64,000 bases of DNA from the NCBI RefSeq assembly GCF_017301635.1, contig NZ_CP071091.1, positions 2,182,001 through 2,246,000 on the forward strand, read 5' to 3'. The number at the start of each line of letters is the position of its first letter. The stretch's first letter is position 1. Both the position numbers and the translations under genes were made by a program. This DNA is from Myxococcus landrumus (GTDB lineage: Bacteria > Myxococcota > Myxococcia > Myxococcales > Myxococcaceae). Below the pieces are notes generated by a model. It saw nothing but the letters and a program-made list of their open reading frames with translations, did not search any database and was not told the origin of the DNA. This document shows positions 26,303-39,884 of the stretch, piece by piece.

Positions 26303-26692
26303 TTACTTCACCAGCCGAAGGGCGAACGGATACTTGTACGCCTGACCCTCATTCGCCTTCAGCCCGGCGATGACGGGGAACACCAGCGCCACGATGAGGA
26401 CCACGGGCGCGATGAGGAGGCCGATGAAGAGGCAGCTCGTCGCCGCGGCGATGATGCCCGCGATGAAGACCGTGATCTGGAAGTTCAGCGACTCCACCGC
26501 GTGCTCACGGACGAAGGAGGACTCCTTGCCCTTCGTCAGCATCAGCACGAGCGGAACCGCGAATCCCAGTCCCACGAAGTTGGCGAGGATGGTGCCGATG
26601 TGAGCGACAAGGCCCATCGTCTTGTCGTCTTGAGACAGCATCGGCGATCCCGTGATGTACGAACCCATCTGCTCCCGCGGTGGAGTCTCCAT
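26303..26692 (-). CDS. DUF4870/Tic20-like membrane protein
   Basis: The 129-residue protein has a soluble N-terminus, LSQDDKTMGLVAHIGTILANFVGLGFAVPL as a first hydrophobic helix, VREHAVESLNFQI, and two more hydrophobic stretches before the end YPFALRLVK. This is the DUF4870 pattern of three to four membrane helices. The ATG at 26692 has GGGAGGGAG close upstream. Function is unknown. Confidence 0.85.
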   Translation of the reverse strand: METPPREQMGSYITGSPMLSQDDKTMGLVAHIGTILANFVGLGFAVPLVLMLTKGKESSFVREHAVESLNFQITVFIAGIIAAATSCLFIGLLIAPVVLIVALVFPVIAGLKANEGQAYKYPFALRLVK

Positions 26693-26811
26693 GAAGTCTC
26701 CCTCCCGATATTCGTCGAGGGCGCGAATGCCGCACCCATGCGCACCTACCATCGCACGCACGGCCTCGAATTGTCACGTCTCGGACAGGTGATGTTCCGG
26801 GTCGTTTGATG

Positions 26812-26840
26812 ACCTCGGACCCGACTCCCGGGCCCGAGGT
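26812..26840 (-). terminator. Hairpin after thiC
   Basis: ACCTCGG and CCGAGGT are 7-bp complementary arms separated by 15 bases, 9 bases past the thiC stop. No T-run follows. Confidence 0.4.
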
Positions 26841-26848
26841 GTCACGGC

Positions 26849-28726
<1,878 letters not shown>

Positions 28727-28758
28727 TCAACTCCTCGAGGACGGGCGGGAAGGCAGAC

Positions 28759-28779
28759 GGAGCCCAGGCTGTGGGCTCC
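28759..28779 (-). promoter_or_regulatory. Expression-platform hairpin between the TPP aptamer and thiC
   Basis: GGAGCCCA and TGGGCTCC form an 8-bp stem with a 5-base loop, directly after the aptamer and about 36 bases before the thiC start. No T-run follows, so it is probably not a plain intrinsic terminator; translational control or Rho-dependent stop are the alternatives. Confidence 0.55.
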
Positions 28780-28782
28780 ATG

Positions 28783-28872
28783 CCGCTTCCCTCCGCCGGT
28801 ATGACCCGGTTCAGGTTCCAAGGGTTGGCCGCGCCGCGCGGCCGTCTCAGCCCCTTTCGAGGGGCACCCCTA
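28783..28872 (-). promoter_or_regulatory. TPP riboswitch (THI element)
   Basis: On the minus strand the conserved pieces appear in order: GGGGTGCCCC, GGGGCTGAGACGG, an internal GC stem, ACCCTTGGAACCTGAACCGG, and GTCATACCGGCGGAGGGAAG. These are the pyrimidine- and pyrophosphate-sensing segments of the TPP aptamer. It precedes thiC, so high thiamin pyrophosphate should turn thiC off. Confidence 0.95.
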
Positions 28873-29044
28873 GCGACTGGGTGAGCATCTAGCCCACACC
28901 GAACCGGGGTTCAACCCACCCGGAGGCAGGGGCCAGGGCCCTCCAGTGAACATTCCTCGCGCAAGAACTGCGGAGCACGTCACGAGGGCGCAAACCTTGC
29001 GCGCACAGGACGCCGGAATCACCGTTCCCCGAGCGAAGCCGGTC

Positions 29045-29060
29045 TGGCCCTCGTCCTGCA
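29045..29060 (+). promoter_or_regulatory. Weak sigma-54 promoter candidate before the CBS gene
   Basis: TGGCCCTCGTCCTGCA keeps the GG and GC at the -24/-12 spacing of 16 bases in all, but deviates at several other positions. It would give a leader of about 30 bases. Confidence 0.3.
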
Positions 29061-29101
29061 ATGGCTCGCCGGAGAACCACAGAACGGAAAGAGCGCCACT
29101 C

Positions 29102-29533
29102 ATGAAAATCGTCGGAGAGCTGATGACACGCGAGGTGGTCACGCTCAAGGAGACCCAGAACCTGGGCAAGGCGGAGGAGCTGTTGAACATGCACCGCATC
29201 CGGCATCTGCCTGTCACCCGGCAGGGCAAGCTCGTGGGGCTCATCACGCACCGGGACTTGTTGAGGGCCGCGGCCACGCACGCGTCGGACCCGGCCGCCC
29301 AGCCGTTGTGGGCCGCCGACATCATGACGCGCGATGTGACGACGGTGACGCCCAACGACTCGCTGCGCGAAGCAGTGACGATGATGCTGCGCAACAAGTT
29401 CGGCTGCCTCCCCGTGGTGGCGGCGGACGGGGCGCTGGTGGGCATCCTCACGGAGGCGGACCTCGTGCGCTACGCGCAGCACCTCATCGAGGACAAGGAC
29501 CGCCGCGAGCTGGCGCGCGAGTTCAACGCCTGA
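29102..29533 (+). CDS. Tandem CBS-domain protein
   Basis: In 143 residues there are two CBS motifs: VGELMTREVVTLKETQNLGKA...LVGLITHRDLLRA (1-60) and AADIMTRDVTTVTPNDSLREA...LVGILTEADLVRY (74-128). A stand-alone pair like this binds adenosyl ligands and usually regulates a partner. GGAAAGAG lies before the ATG. The next gene downstream on the same strand is a transporter, but the 78-base gap gives no proof of a link. Confidence 0.92.
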   Translation: MKIVGELMTREVVTLKETQNLGKAEELLNMHRIRHLPVTRQGKLVGLITHRDLLRAAATHASDPAAQPLWAADIMTRDVTTVTPNDSLREAVTMMLRNKFGCLPVVAADGALVGILTEADLVRYAQHLIEDKDRRELAREFNA

Positions 29534-29611
29534 GCCGCCCTGGCCCACGCCACACCGCGTGGGTGCTTGTTCGCCGTTCCCCCCACGTCCTCGCGACGGT
29601 GATTCTCCGCC

Positions 29612-31021
29612 ATGTCCCCGCCCATTGCCTCGATGCCCGACACCGAGGCCACCCCCTCCATGCCCATCGAGGCCATCGCCGCTCCGGCCTCGCCGAGGAA
29701 CTGGACCCGGCCCGCGCTCGCGAGCGTGGGGTTGGTGGCGGTGGGCCTGGTCGCGGGCTTCGGGGTGCAGGGCGAGGTGGCGTCGCGCGCGGTGCTGGTG
29801 GCGGGCGTCTGCCTGGTGTTGTGGCTGTCGGAGCTGGTGCCTCCTTTTGTTCCCACGCTGCTCCTGCTCGGGGCCACGCCCGTGGTGCTGGGCCCCCTGG
29901 CGCCGGAGTACCACCTGTCCTCGGTGCTCACGTGGTGCGCGGACCCGGTGCTCATCCTCTTCCTCGGCGGCTTCACGCTGGAAGTGGCGGCCATGCGACA
30001 CGGCCTCGACTCCGCGGTCGCTCGCCACGTCGTGCGCGGCTCGCGAGGCCGACCTCGGCTCCTGCTCCTCCTGGTGATGGGCGGCGTGGCCTTCCTGTCC
30101 ATGTGGATGTCCAACGTGGCGGCCGCGGCGATGATGCTCGCGGCGCTCCGGCCCGTGCTGCTCGCCGCACCACCCGGCGCGCCCCTGCGGCCCGCCCTGC
30201 TGGCGAGCGTGGCGCTGGGAGCGAACCTCGGCGGAATGGCGACTCCCGTGGGCAGCGGACCGAATGCCCTCGCGGTGTCCGCGGCCAGCACCTTCGCCCC
30301 CGTCACCTTCGCGGGCTGGATGGCGTTCGCCCTGCCCCTCACCGTGCTGATGATGCTGCTGGGCTTCGGCCTCATCCTGCTGCGCTTCCGCGTGGAAGGG
30401 GTGCTGACCTTGCCCGCACCCATGACCCGGGCACTGAGCCCCTCGGGCCGCCGGGTCCTCGCGGTGAGCGCCGCCTGCGTGGCGGCCTGGCTGACGGAGC
30501 CCCTGCACGGCGTGCCCGCACCGGTGGTGGCCCTGGGCGCCACCGCGCTGCTCTTCGGCACGGGGCTGCTCCGGCGCGAGGACCTGGGCCGGCTGGATTG
30601 GTCCACCCTGCTGCTCATCGCGGGTGGGCTCGCGCTGGGCAAGCTCCTGGAGCACTCGGGGCTGGTGGCGCATGCGCTCGACGGCGCTCGATTGGAGGCG
30701 TTGCCTCGCGAGGTGCGGCTGGGGGCGCTGGTTGTCGTCGCGGCGGTGCTGTCGGCCTTGATGAGCAACACGGGCACCGCCGCCCTGCTCCTCCCACTCG
30801 CCCTGAGCGTGGAGCCCTCCGCGTCCACGCCCATCCTCGTCGCCATGGGGTGCTCGTTCGGCATCCCCTTCGCCATCAGCACGCCGCCCAACGCGATGGC
30901 CGCGGGCGAGGGGCTCGACACCTCCGAGCTCTTGCGGCTCGGGGTTCCCCTCATGGTGGCCGGTTGTCTGCTGGTCAGCGTGACGGGCCCGTGGGTACTA
31001 CGTCTCTTCGGCCTGCCATGA
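29612..31021 (+). CDS. DASS/SLC13-type anion transporter
   Basis: The 469-residue membrane protein has about 11 hydrophobic segments and two inverted-repeat signatures of the divalent anion:sodium symporter family: MSNVAAAAMM with MATPVGSGPNALA, and MSNTGTAALLLPLAL with FAISTPPNAMA. A substrate such as a dicarboxylate, citrate or sulfate cannot be told from sequence. In-frame ATGs at 29633 and 29657 are other possible starts; none has a strong ribosome site. Confidence 0.88.
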   Translation: MSPPIASMPDTEATPSMPIEAIAAPASPRNWTRPALASVGLVAVGLVAGFGVQGEVASRAVLVAGVCLVLWLSELVPPFVPTLLLLGATPVVLGPLAPEYHLSSVLTWCADPVLILFLGGFTLEVAAMRHGLDSAVARHVVRGSRGRPRLLLLLVMGGVAFLSMWMSNVAAAAMMLAALRPVLLAAPPGAPLRPALLASVALGANLGGMATPVGSGPNALAVSAASTFAPVTFAGWMAFALPLTVLMMLLGFGLILLRFRVEGVLTLPAPMTRALSPSGRRVLAVSAACVAAWLTEPLHGVPAPVVALGATALLFGTGLLRREDLGRLDWSTLLLIAGGLALGKLLEHSGLVAHALDGARLEALPREVRLGALVVVAAVLSALMSNTGTAALLLPLALSVEPSASTPILVAMGCSFGIPFAISTPPNAMAAGEGLDTSELLRLGVPLMVAGCLLVSVTGPWVLRLFGLP

Positions 31022-31140
31022 GCTACCCTCGTCCCCCCGTCCCGGACCGCAGGACGAATCCCGGGTCCAACATGAAGCACCTTCGCGGCACACGGGTTGA
31101 AAGGGCAATGCCGGAGCACGGCCCGGCGGAGGGAGAGCCC

Positions 31141-31662
31141 ATGACGTCCGTTACCGTCACAGAGTATGAAACGCGCCTGTACTGGCAGGGCGAACGGGGT
31201 GCTGTCCTGACGAGCGACCGTGCGCCCCCCGTCCCCATCGGACTCCCGCTCGTCGAGCGCGGCACGCCGGAGAGCGGTCGCTGGGCGCCGGAGGCGCTGC
31301 TGGTGGGCGCGGTGGAAGGCCGCACGCTGCTCGCGTTCCTGGAGCGGGCGCGCGAAGCCGACGTGCGCATCCTCTTCTACCAGAGCAGCGCCGTGGCCCG
31401 CGTCGTCGCGGCCCAGGGCCAGCCGCCGCACCTCACGGACCTCATCGTTCGTCCCCACGTGGCCGTGGCCACGGACGCGGAAGCGGAGGTCGTGCGCCTC
31501 ATCTTCTCCGAGCTTCCCGCGCACTGCTTCCCCAGCTCGGTCATCCAGATCTTCCCTCGCATCGAGCCGGTGGTGGAGACGTGGCAATCCCAGGCCACGA
31601 GCGTCCGCCCCCAGCCCGACACTTCCCGCACGCGGCCCGCGCCGCGCCTCGCACTCCCCTGA
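31141..31662 (+). CDS. OsmC-like protein lacking the first redox cysteine
   Basis: The 173-residue protein follows the OsmC/Ohr pattern: APEALLVGAVEGRTLLAFLERA (central helix), a middle sheet, EVVRLIFSELPAHCFPSSVI and a short C-terminal tail. The second family cysteine is present (Cys129 in AHCFPSS), but the peroxidatic cysteine of the central helix is replaced, with Arg61 at or next to that place. Hydroperoxide reduction by the usual two-cysteine path is therefore unlikely. GGAGGGAGAG precedes the ATG. Confidence 0.78.
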   Translation: MTSVTVTEYETRLYWQGERGAVLTSDRAPPVPIGLPLVERGTPESGRWAPEALLVGAVEGRTLLAFLERAREADVRILFYQSSAVARVVAAQGQPPHLTDLIVRPHVAVATDAEAEVVRLIFSELPAHCFPSSVIQIFPRIEPVVETWQSQATSVRPQPDTSRTRPAPRLALP

Positions 31663-31680
31663 CCCTTCGAGCCCCCATCC

Positions 31681-33102
<1,422 letters not shown>

Positions 33103-33156
33103 CGTCCCTCGGATGACCCCACCCGCGCGGTACCATCGCCCCGCGCGGCGAGGTCT

Positions 33157-33170
33157 ACGACGACCGTCGT
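33157..33170. promoter_or_regulatory. Upstream BlaI-type operator half-site pair
   Basis: ACGAC-N4-GTCGT is an imperfect copy of the perfect operator that follows 6 bases later. It covers the area just upstream of the -35 box of the blaI-like gene. Confidence 0.6.
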
Positions 33171-33197
33171 TGACAGTTACGACACCCGTCGTAATAC
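33170..33197 (+). promoter_or_regulatory. Promoter of the BlaI/M56 pair
   Basis: A consensus TTGACA (33170-33175) is followed 16 bases later by TAATAC (33192-33197). The start of transcription would fall close to 33204, nearly at the ATG at 33206. Confidence 0.65.
33177..33194. promoter_or_regulatory. BlaI-type operator in the promoter
   Basis: TTACGACACCCGTCGTAA is a perfect 7-bp inverted repeat with a 4-base centre, lying between the -35 and -10 boxes. This TACnAC/GTnGTA form is what BlaI/MecI repressors bind, so autorepression is expected. Confidence 0.75.
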
Positions 33198-33205
33198 TCC
33201 GGCGG

Positions 33206-33598
33206 ATGATGCCCGTTCCTCCCCAGCCGACGCGCGCCGAGCTGGCCATCCTTCGGGTCCTCTGGCAGCTCGGGCCCAGCACCGTGCGCCAGGTGCATGA
33301 GTCCCTCCGGGACACGCAGGACAACGACACCGGCTACACGACGGTGCTCAAGCTCCTGCAGAACATGACCGAGAAGGGGCTCGTCCAGCGAGACGAGACC
33401 GAGCGCACCCACGTCTACGAGGCGTCCCTCAGTCAGAAGCGCACCCAGCGGGACTTGCTGCGCGACCTGATGGACCGGGCCTTCGGTGGCTCCGCCTCCA
33501 GCGTCGTCGCCCAGGCGCTGTCGATGAAGCGGACGTCCGCGGAGGAGCTGGCGGAGATTCGGAAGCTGCTGGACGAGCACGAGAGGCGGGGGAAGTGA
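33206..33598 (+). CDS. BlaI/MecI-family repressor
   Basis: The 130-residue winged-helix protein begins PPQPTRAELAILRVLWQLGPSTVRQVHESL and has GYTTVLKLLQNMTEKGLVQRDE, the DNA-binding core of BlaI, followed by a C-terminal dimer helix region. It overlaps the M56 peptidase gene (TGATG). In the Bla/Mec paradigm the peptidase cleaves this repressor upon signal. No beta-lactamase gene is in the window. The message may be leaderless because the -10 box ends 9 bases before the ATG. Confidence 0.93.
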   Translation: MMPVPPQPTRAELAILRVLWQLGPSTVRQVHESLRDTQDNDTGYTTVLKLLQNMTEKGLVQRDETERTHVYEASLSQKRTQRDLLRDLMDRAFGGSASSVVAQALSMKRTSAEELAEIRKLLDEHERRGK

Positions 33599-35487
33599 TG
33601 GACGCGCTGGACTCGCTAGAACGAGCCCTTCTCGCTTTTGTCTGGCAGGGAGCGGCGGTGGCGTTGGTGACGGCCGGAGTGATGGCCCTGATGTCTCGCC
33701 GGTCCGCCCATGGCCGCTATGTCGTCGCGTGCCTGGGCCTGTTGACCATGGCGGTGCTCCCCCTCGTCACGTTCCTGGGCGCGGTGATGGAGGGCCTGGG
33801 GCCGGTGGCGGCGACGAGTGGCCTGACGCCCGAGCCGCTCCTCCCGGTGACTCGCGCCAGCACCACCCTCCTGGTGGACACCGCGGCGCGCGAGGCGGTG
33901 GTGGCCAGCCCCTCCTGGCTGGAGCTGCCCCGGCACTGGCTGTTGCCGGCGTGGTGCTGTGGCGTGCTGCTCCTGTCGGCGAGGACGCTCGTGTCCTGGT
34001 ACGCCGCTCAGCGCATGTCGCGCCTGCACACGCAGGAGCCCGCGGCCGCGTGGGCCCAGGCCTTCGAGCAGGCGCTCTCGCGCATGAAGCTGACGCGTCC
34101 CGTCCGGCTGTTGGCCTCGGCTCGCGTGGACGTGCCCCAGGTCATCGGCCTGTGGCGTCCGCTCATCCTCGTCCCGGCGGGCGCCATCGTGGGACTGACG
34201 CCCGCGCAGCTCGAGGCGGTGCTCTCCCACGAGCTGGCCCACATCCAGCGCCACGACTACCTGGTGAACCTGCTCCAGGCGCTGGTCGAGACCTTCCTGT
34301 TCTACCACCCCGCCGTCTGGTGGCTGTCCCACCGCATCCGCGAGGAGCGCGAGCACTGCGCGGATGACCTGGCCGTGCGGTCCTGCGGTGACGCGGTCCT
34401 CTACGCCCGAGCCCTCGCCCACATCGAGCAGGTCCGCGCGTCCCCCTCCCCCGTGCTCGCGCTTGGCGCGAATGGTGGTTCCTTGTTGTCCCGCATCCGC
34501 CGCCTGTTGGGTGTCCCCGAGAGTCATGCTCCCCGCCGGCCGTGGAGGCTGGTCAGCGGCCTGGGCGGCGCGGCCCTCGCCGTCGCGCTGGGTTCCTCAC
34601 AGGTTCCCCTCCCCGCGATGGCCGTCGCGCCCGTCACGCCGCCGATTCTCTCGCTGCCCACGTCTCCCGCCGCGCAGCCCCCGCGCACCTTCGCGATGAA
34701 CGAGCCCGCGGATCCCCGGCCACTCGTCGCCCCGCTTCCGAAGGTGTTCCCGGCCAGCGTCAACGGCCCCGGCAAGGCTCCGCTGCGTCTCACGGCGAAG
34801 CCTTCACCCAGGAAGCCTCGCGTCCCGCCTCCGGCGACGCTGCTCATCCCCGACACGGAGGGAATCGCCCGAACGGAGCTGCCTCGGACGCCGTATTCGC
34901 TCGACGCGGAGCCCGCCCTGGCTGTCGCCGCGGAGGAGCCCAAGGCGACGCCTCCCGCCGAGGCCGCGCCCGCTCCCGCGCCGGCCGTCGAGCCCGTCGT
35001 CGCGATGCCGCAGGCCCCCTCTCCGATTCCCTCCGAGGATGGCATCTTCACCTTGGGACCTGGCATCACCCCGCCTCGATTCGTCTCGGGACAGCGCCTC
35101 AACTTCGCCGACCTGACGCAGAACATCCGCTCGCGTGTGTCCGCCGTCCCCAAGGGCGTCGTGGTGACCCGCTGCACCATCACCACCGACGGCTCCGTCA
35201 CGGACTGCAAGTCGCTGCAGGGCCTCTCCGGGCTGGAGGACGGCATCATCCGCACGCTGACCACGTGGCGCTACGCGCCCGCCACCCTCGACGGCAAGCC
35301 CGTCCCCGTGCACTACGACTTCGACGTCTGGTTCACGAATGAGCCGGGCGGCGGTGTGGAGGAGCAGCGCCGGTTCGCCCGCGCGGATGTTCCAGGAACG
35401 CGCGCGGATGGCTCCAGCCAGAACGGCTGCGTCCTCTGCGCGAGCGTCTCCGCCTCCAGCCTCGTGACACCGCCCATCGGCTTCTGA
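33598..35487 (+). CDS. BlaR1-like M56 membrane peptidase with TonB-type C-terminal domain
   Basis: The 629-residue protein has about four N-terminal membrane helices around the zinc-protease motif HELAH (residues 211-215, in [14 protein letters not shown]) and a second zinc ligand region [14 protein letters not shown] further helix (about 320-340) leads to a long Pro/Ala-rich linker, and the C-terminal 110 residues match the TonB C-terminal domain ([21 protein letters not shown]...[19 protein letters not shown]). The usual penicillin-binding sensor domain is absent. It probably senses an envelope cue and inactivates the BlaI-like partner. Confidence 0.9.
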   Translation: MDALDSLERALLAFVWQGAAVALVTAGVMALMSRRSAHGRYVVACLGLLTMAVLPLVTFLGAVMEGLGPVAATSGLTPEPLLPVTRASTTLLVDTAAREAVVASPSWLELPRHWLLPAWCCGVLLLSARTLVSWYAAQRMSRLHTQEPAAAWAQAFEQALSRMKLTRPVRLLASARVDVPQVIGLWRPLILVPAGAIVGLTPAQLEAVLSHELAHIQRHDYLVNLLQALVETFLFYHPAVWWLSHRIREEREHCADDLAVRSCGDAVLYARALAHIEQVRASPSPVLALGANGGSLLSRIRRLLGVPESHAPRRPWRLVSGLGGAALAVALGSSQVPLPAMAVAPVTPPILSLPTSPAAQPPRTFAMNEPADPRPLVAPLPKVFPASVNGPGKAPLRLTAKPSPRKPRVPPPATLLIPDTEGIARTELPRTPYSLDAEPALAVAAEEPKATPPAEAAPAPAPAVEPVVAMPQAPSPIPSEDGIFTLGPGITPPRFVSGQRLNFADLTQNIRSRVSAVPKGVVVTRCTITTDGSVTDCKSLQGLSGLEDGIIRTLTTWRYAPATLDGKPVPVHYDFDVWFTNEPGGGVEEQRRFARADVPGTRADGSSQNGCVLCASVSASSLVTPPIGF

Positions 35488-35520
35488 GGCACGGCTCCCG
35501 GTGCGCGCGCGGCCTTGTCG

Positions 35521-36623
<1,103 letters not shown>

Positions 36624-36627
<4 letters not shown>

Positions 36628-37325
36628 GCTCGTGAAGCGTGTGCCGACTCCAGCGCGCCCACGAGCGCACCCGTGTCGAAGGGCTTGGGAAAGACATCGA
36701 CACCCACACCTCGCGGCGCCAGGTCCGGCCACGCCGTCATGACGAAGGTGGGCAGGCTCGGGTAGCGCTCACGCAGCTTGCGGAAGGCCTCGCCATCCGG
36801 CCCGCCCGGCATGCGCAGGTCCACCAGCGCGGCGAAGGGCGCCGTGCATGACAACAGGTCCGTGTCCAACACCGAGGCCACCGTCACACAGGAGAAGCCC
36901 CGGGCACGCAGCACCTCCGCGAGGTTGTCGCTCAGCGCCGGGTCGTCCTCCGCCACCACCACCAGCCCGTCCCTCCGCGCATTGGCCAGCAAGTCCATCA
37001 GCGTGGAGATGGGCACGGGCTTGGGGAGCACCGCGAGCAGGCCCTCGCGCCGCGCCGTCTCCAGGTCGTCCTCGCTGGGGTACGCCGTGACGATGACGGC
37101 GGCGATCCCCGGGTCCAACCGCCGGATGCGCCGCACCGCGTCCGCGCCGCTCATGCCGGGCATGCGCATGTCCGTCACGAACGCATCGAAGCGCGTGGTC
37201 CCCACCGCGCGCAGGGCCTCGTCTCCCGTGCCCACCACGGTGGCCTGGTGTCCCTCGTCGCGAAGAATCTCCGCGAGGTTCTCGGCCAGCGCCTGATTGT
37301 CATCCAGCAGAAGGTAGCGTCGCAT
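36624..37325 (-). CDS. Double-receiver response regulator
   Basis: Two receiver domains are joined head to tail in 233 residues: the first with [12 protein letters not shown] and the late lysine in LPKPVPIS, the second with [13 protein letters not shown] and FPKPFDTG. There is no output domain, so it is likely a phosphate relay or sink. It overlaps the upstream kinase gene by 26 bases and the downstream one by 4. Confidence 0.93.
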
Positions 37326-38493
37326 CGGGCCCCTCCTGAGCGGACGTGGGAAGCTGAATCACGAAGCGTGCTCCAGCACCGGCGCGCGGCGCATACGTGA
37401 TGGACCCGCCGTGGCGCTCCAGGATGCGCCGCACGAGCGCCAGGCCCAGGCCGATGCCCCGCGCCTTGGTCGTAATCAACGGCTCGAAGAGGCGCCCCCG
37501 GACGCTCTCGCTGACGCCCGGTCCCGTGTCCTCCAGGACCAGCTCCACCGTGCCCGGCTCGCGAGGTGCCCCCACGAGCGACACCTCGCCGCCCGTCTCC
37601 TCCAGCGCCTGCACGGCGTTCTGCACCAGGTTGACGAAGACCTGGCGCAACTGCCCCGCGTCCCCCTGCACGGGCGCCAGCGAGACCAGGCCCTCTGTCC
37701 GGATGCTCACGCCCTCCGGACGCGGCACGGCCTTGAGCGCCTCCTGCCAGACCTCGTCCAACCAGACCTCCTGGCGTTGCAGCGGGCGGTCCCGAATCAT
37801 GTCCAGCAAGTCGGAGACGATGTGATTGGCGATGCCCACCTGTTCGCCGATGCGGTCCAGGTGCTTGTGGGTGCGCTCATCCACCGTGGCACCCGCGCGG
37901 CTGCGCAGGATGTAGAGCGAGGTCTCGATGACACCCAGGGGATTGCGCAGCTCATGCCCGATGGAGCCCACGAGCTGCCCGAAGGTGGCCAGTCGCTCGG
38001 TGCGCGCCTGCTGGGCCAGCAGGTCCTCGCGGTACGTGTGGAGCATGATGGCCAGCTCCAGGTCCAGGATGCGACCCAGCGCGGTGCGCGTGCGGTGCCG
38101 CGTCTCCGCGTCTCCCGGAAGCTCCGTGTCGATGACCGCGTTGAGCTCCTGTCGCAGCACGTTCATCGCGCCGAACATGTAGTGCTGCGGCAGCGAGATT
38201 CGCACGTGCATGCGGCCAATGCGGCAGCGCAGCGCGAAGTACGCCTCGTCCCAAGGCCCGCGCAGGAGCTGGTCCATCCACACCTGCAACGTGCCCTTGA
38301 GGTGACCGACCTTGCTCTCGCCTCCCTCCAGGGCCTGGCGCGCGCCATCGTGCTCCAGGATGCGGTCGTAGAAGACACGCGCGATGTGGGGGAAATGCGG
38401 CTTCGCGACGGCATGGAGCCCGACGAGGGATTGCTCGTCCAGCGCTCCAAACGCCACGTACCGCTTCAGCTCCTCGAACAAAGTTTCCGCCAT
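37300..38493 (-). CDS. Globin-coupled histidine kinase
   Basis: In 397 residues the first 165 follow the sensor-globin pattern: [34 protein letters not shown], and the haem-proximal histidine region [20 protein letters not shown] HisKA domain ([17 protein letters not shown]) and HATPase ([32 protein letters not shown]) follow. A haem-based oxygen or redox sensor is inferred. ATG 38493 was chosen; ATG 38529 would add 12 residues and also lies downstream of the sigma-54 promoter candidate. Confidence 0.9.
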   Translation of the reverse strand: MAETLFEELKRYVAFGALDEQSLVGLHAVAKPHFPHIARVFYDRILEHDGARQALEGGESKVGHLKGTLQVWMDQLLRGPWDEAYFALRCRIGRMHVRISLPQHYMFGAMNVLRQELNAVIDTELPGDAETRHRTRTALGRILDLELAIMLHTYREDLLAQQARTERLATFGQLVGSIGHELRNPLGVIETSLYILRSRAGATVDERTHKHLDRIGEQVGIANHIVSDLLDMIRDRPLQRQEVWLDEVWQEALKAVPRPEGVSIRTEGLVSLAPVQGDAGQLRQVFVNLVQNAVQALEETGGEVSLVGAPREPGTVELVLEDTGPGVSESVRGRLFEPLITTKARGIGLGLALVRRILERHGGSITYAPRAGAGARFVIQLPTSAQEGPDATLPSAG

Positions 38494-38546
38494 GGTTTCG
38501 GGGCTGGAGACTAACCGCTCACCCCACATCGGACGAGGAACTCTGG

Positions 38547-38563
38547 AGCAAGCATCACGCCAG
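38547..38563 (-). promoter_or_regulatory. Sigma-54 promoter for the globin-kinase operon
   Basis: CTGGCGTGATGCTTGCT on the minus strand fits the -24/-12 consensus, with invariant GG and GC at the right spacing and the TTGCT box complete. Transcription would start near 38536, upstream of both possible kinase starts. Confidence 0.7.
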
Positions 38564-38699
38564 GCACGCGAGGGCCTGACGGACCCAGGAGCACGCAAGA
38601 TGTGCGCGCCGGGCCCATCCAGGCCGATGGCGCGCAAATCCTGCGCGAACTCGTGCGAGGGCACCGCTCACCGCGCTGCTCGGAGTCCCTGCGAGGCGC

Positions 38700-39884
38700 T
38701 CAGTGCATCAGCGTCTGGCGCCCTCCTCGCCCGACTGACAGGGACTCTCGCGTCACCGTCTCGCGACCGGTGGCCTTGCCGCGCTCCAGCAACGACTTGA
38801 GGCGCAAGAGGTCGTCATCCATCTGACGCTTGGGGTCCACCCCCAGCAGCCGCGCGAAGGCATGGCCAATGGCACCCGCTGGCGGGTTGTAGGCGAGGCG
38901 GATATCCAGTCGCGTGCCGCCCTTGGGCGTGCGCTCGAAGTGGATGACGCCCGCGTTCTCCACCGACGTGCCCTTCACGCTGCGCCACGCGAGCAGCTTG
39001 TTCTGCACGCGCTGGGTGACCTCCGCCTCCCATTCGAAGTGCAGACCCGCGGGGCCCTTCACCTTCCAGAACGAACGGCCCGAGGAGTCCACGCGAATCT
39101 CATCCACGTGAGTCATGAAGCGCGGGAAGTTCTGCATCGCATCCCAGAAGGAGAAGACCTCCTCCACCGGCGCATTCACGGTGATGTCCTTGTGCAACGT
39201 GATGGCGCGAGGCCCCACGCCGACGCCCGTGAGCCTCCGAAGCTCCAGGTTGCTGAGCGCGCGGACACCCAGCACCGCGCCTCCCACGCCGAGCAGAAGC
39301 CCCAGCGCTCCGCGTTGCCGGAAGGCCCACGAGGCCAGGGACAGTCCGCCCATCACCCCGAAGAAGCGCGCGGAAGGTGACCAGTGCGAGGAGCCGAACG
39401 TCCTGGGCGGCCCTCGGCGAGGCATCCCCCCTTGCAGCTCGGGCTGGCGCCCCGATTGGGCGAAGGGCCCCAGCCGGCTCTCCACGCCGCGCACGCCTCG
39501 CACACGGCCCACGGCGGGGACCACCCGCTTGAGCTCGTCGACGAGGATGGAGCCCTCGAGCCGTACCCGTCCGTCCCGCACCGAGACTCGCACCGCGCCG
39601 GGATGCGAACACACCCGGCCCAGCGCCGCGCGCACCCGTTCGCCGAGCGTCACGTCATCCACGGGCTCCGAACGAAAGCGATGGAGGGATTCGAGGAACA
39701 ACCCCCGCGAGCGCTGCGTCAGGTCTCGCCGGAGGACCCCCGCCGCGCAGCCCGCTTCGTGGGCCGCGTGCACCGCCTTGCCCTGCAGGTGAGACCTGCG
39801 CCAGCGGCCACTTCGAGGGTCCGACCAGTACATCATCCCCACGCCAAGCCCCAATCCACCCAGACCCCACAAGGCTGCCTTCAT
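38700..39884 (-). CDS. Membrane protein with BON and SRPBCC domains
   Basis: The ATG at 39884 has a perfect AGGAGG 6 bases upstream. In 394 residues it shows an N-terminal Gly-rich hydrophobic segment (LWGLGGLGLGVGMMYWSD), a BON domain (about 75-135, VRVSVRDGRVRLEGSILVDE), one or two hydrophobic segments (about 180-220), and an SRPBCC/polyketide-cyclase-like domain from DITVNAPVEEVFSFWDAMQNFPRFM to near 370. Such fusions occur in cell-envelope or stress-related loci. The function is not known. Confidence 0.85.
   Translation of the reverse strand: MKAALWGLGGLGLGVGMMYWSDPRSGRWRRSHLQGKAVHAAHEAGCAAGVLRRDLTQRSRGLFLESLHRFRSEPVDDVTLGERVRAALGRVCSHPGAVRVSVRDGRVRLEGSILVDELKRVVPAVGRVRGVRGVESRLGPFAQSGRQPELQGGMPRRGPPRTFGSSHWSPSARFFGVMGGLSLASWAFRQRGALGLLLGVGGAVLGVRALSNLELRRLTGVGVGPRAITLHKDITVNAPVEEVFSFWDAMQNFPRFMTHVDEIRVDSSGRSFWKVKGPAGLHFEWEAEVTQRVQNKLLAWRSVKGTSVENAGVIHFERTPKGGTRLDIRLAYNPPAGAIGHAFARLLGVDPKRQMDDDLLRLKSLLERGKATGRETVTRESLSVGRGGRQTLMH

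Noticed and set aside
31086-31101. Sigma-54-like element CGGCACACGGGTTGAA before the OsmC-like gene
   Set aside because: The -24 half is good but the essential GC of the -12 half is GA.
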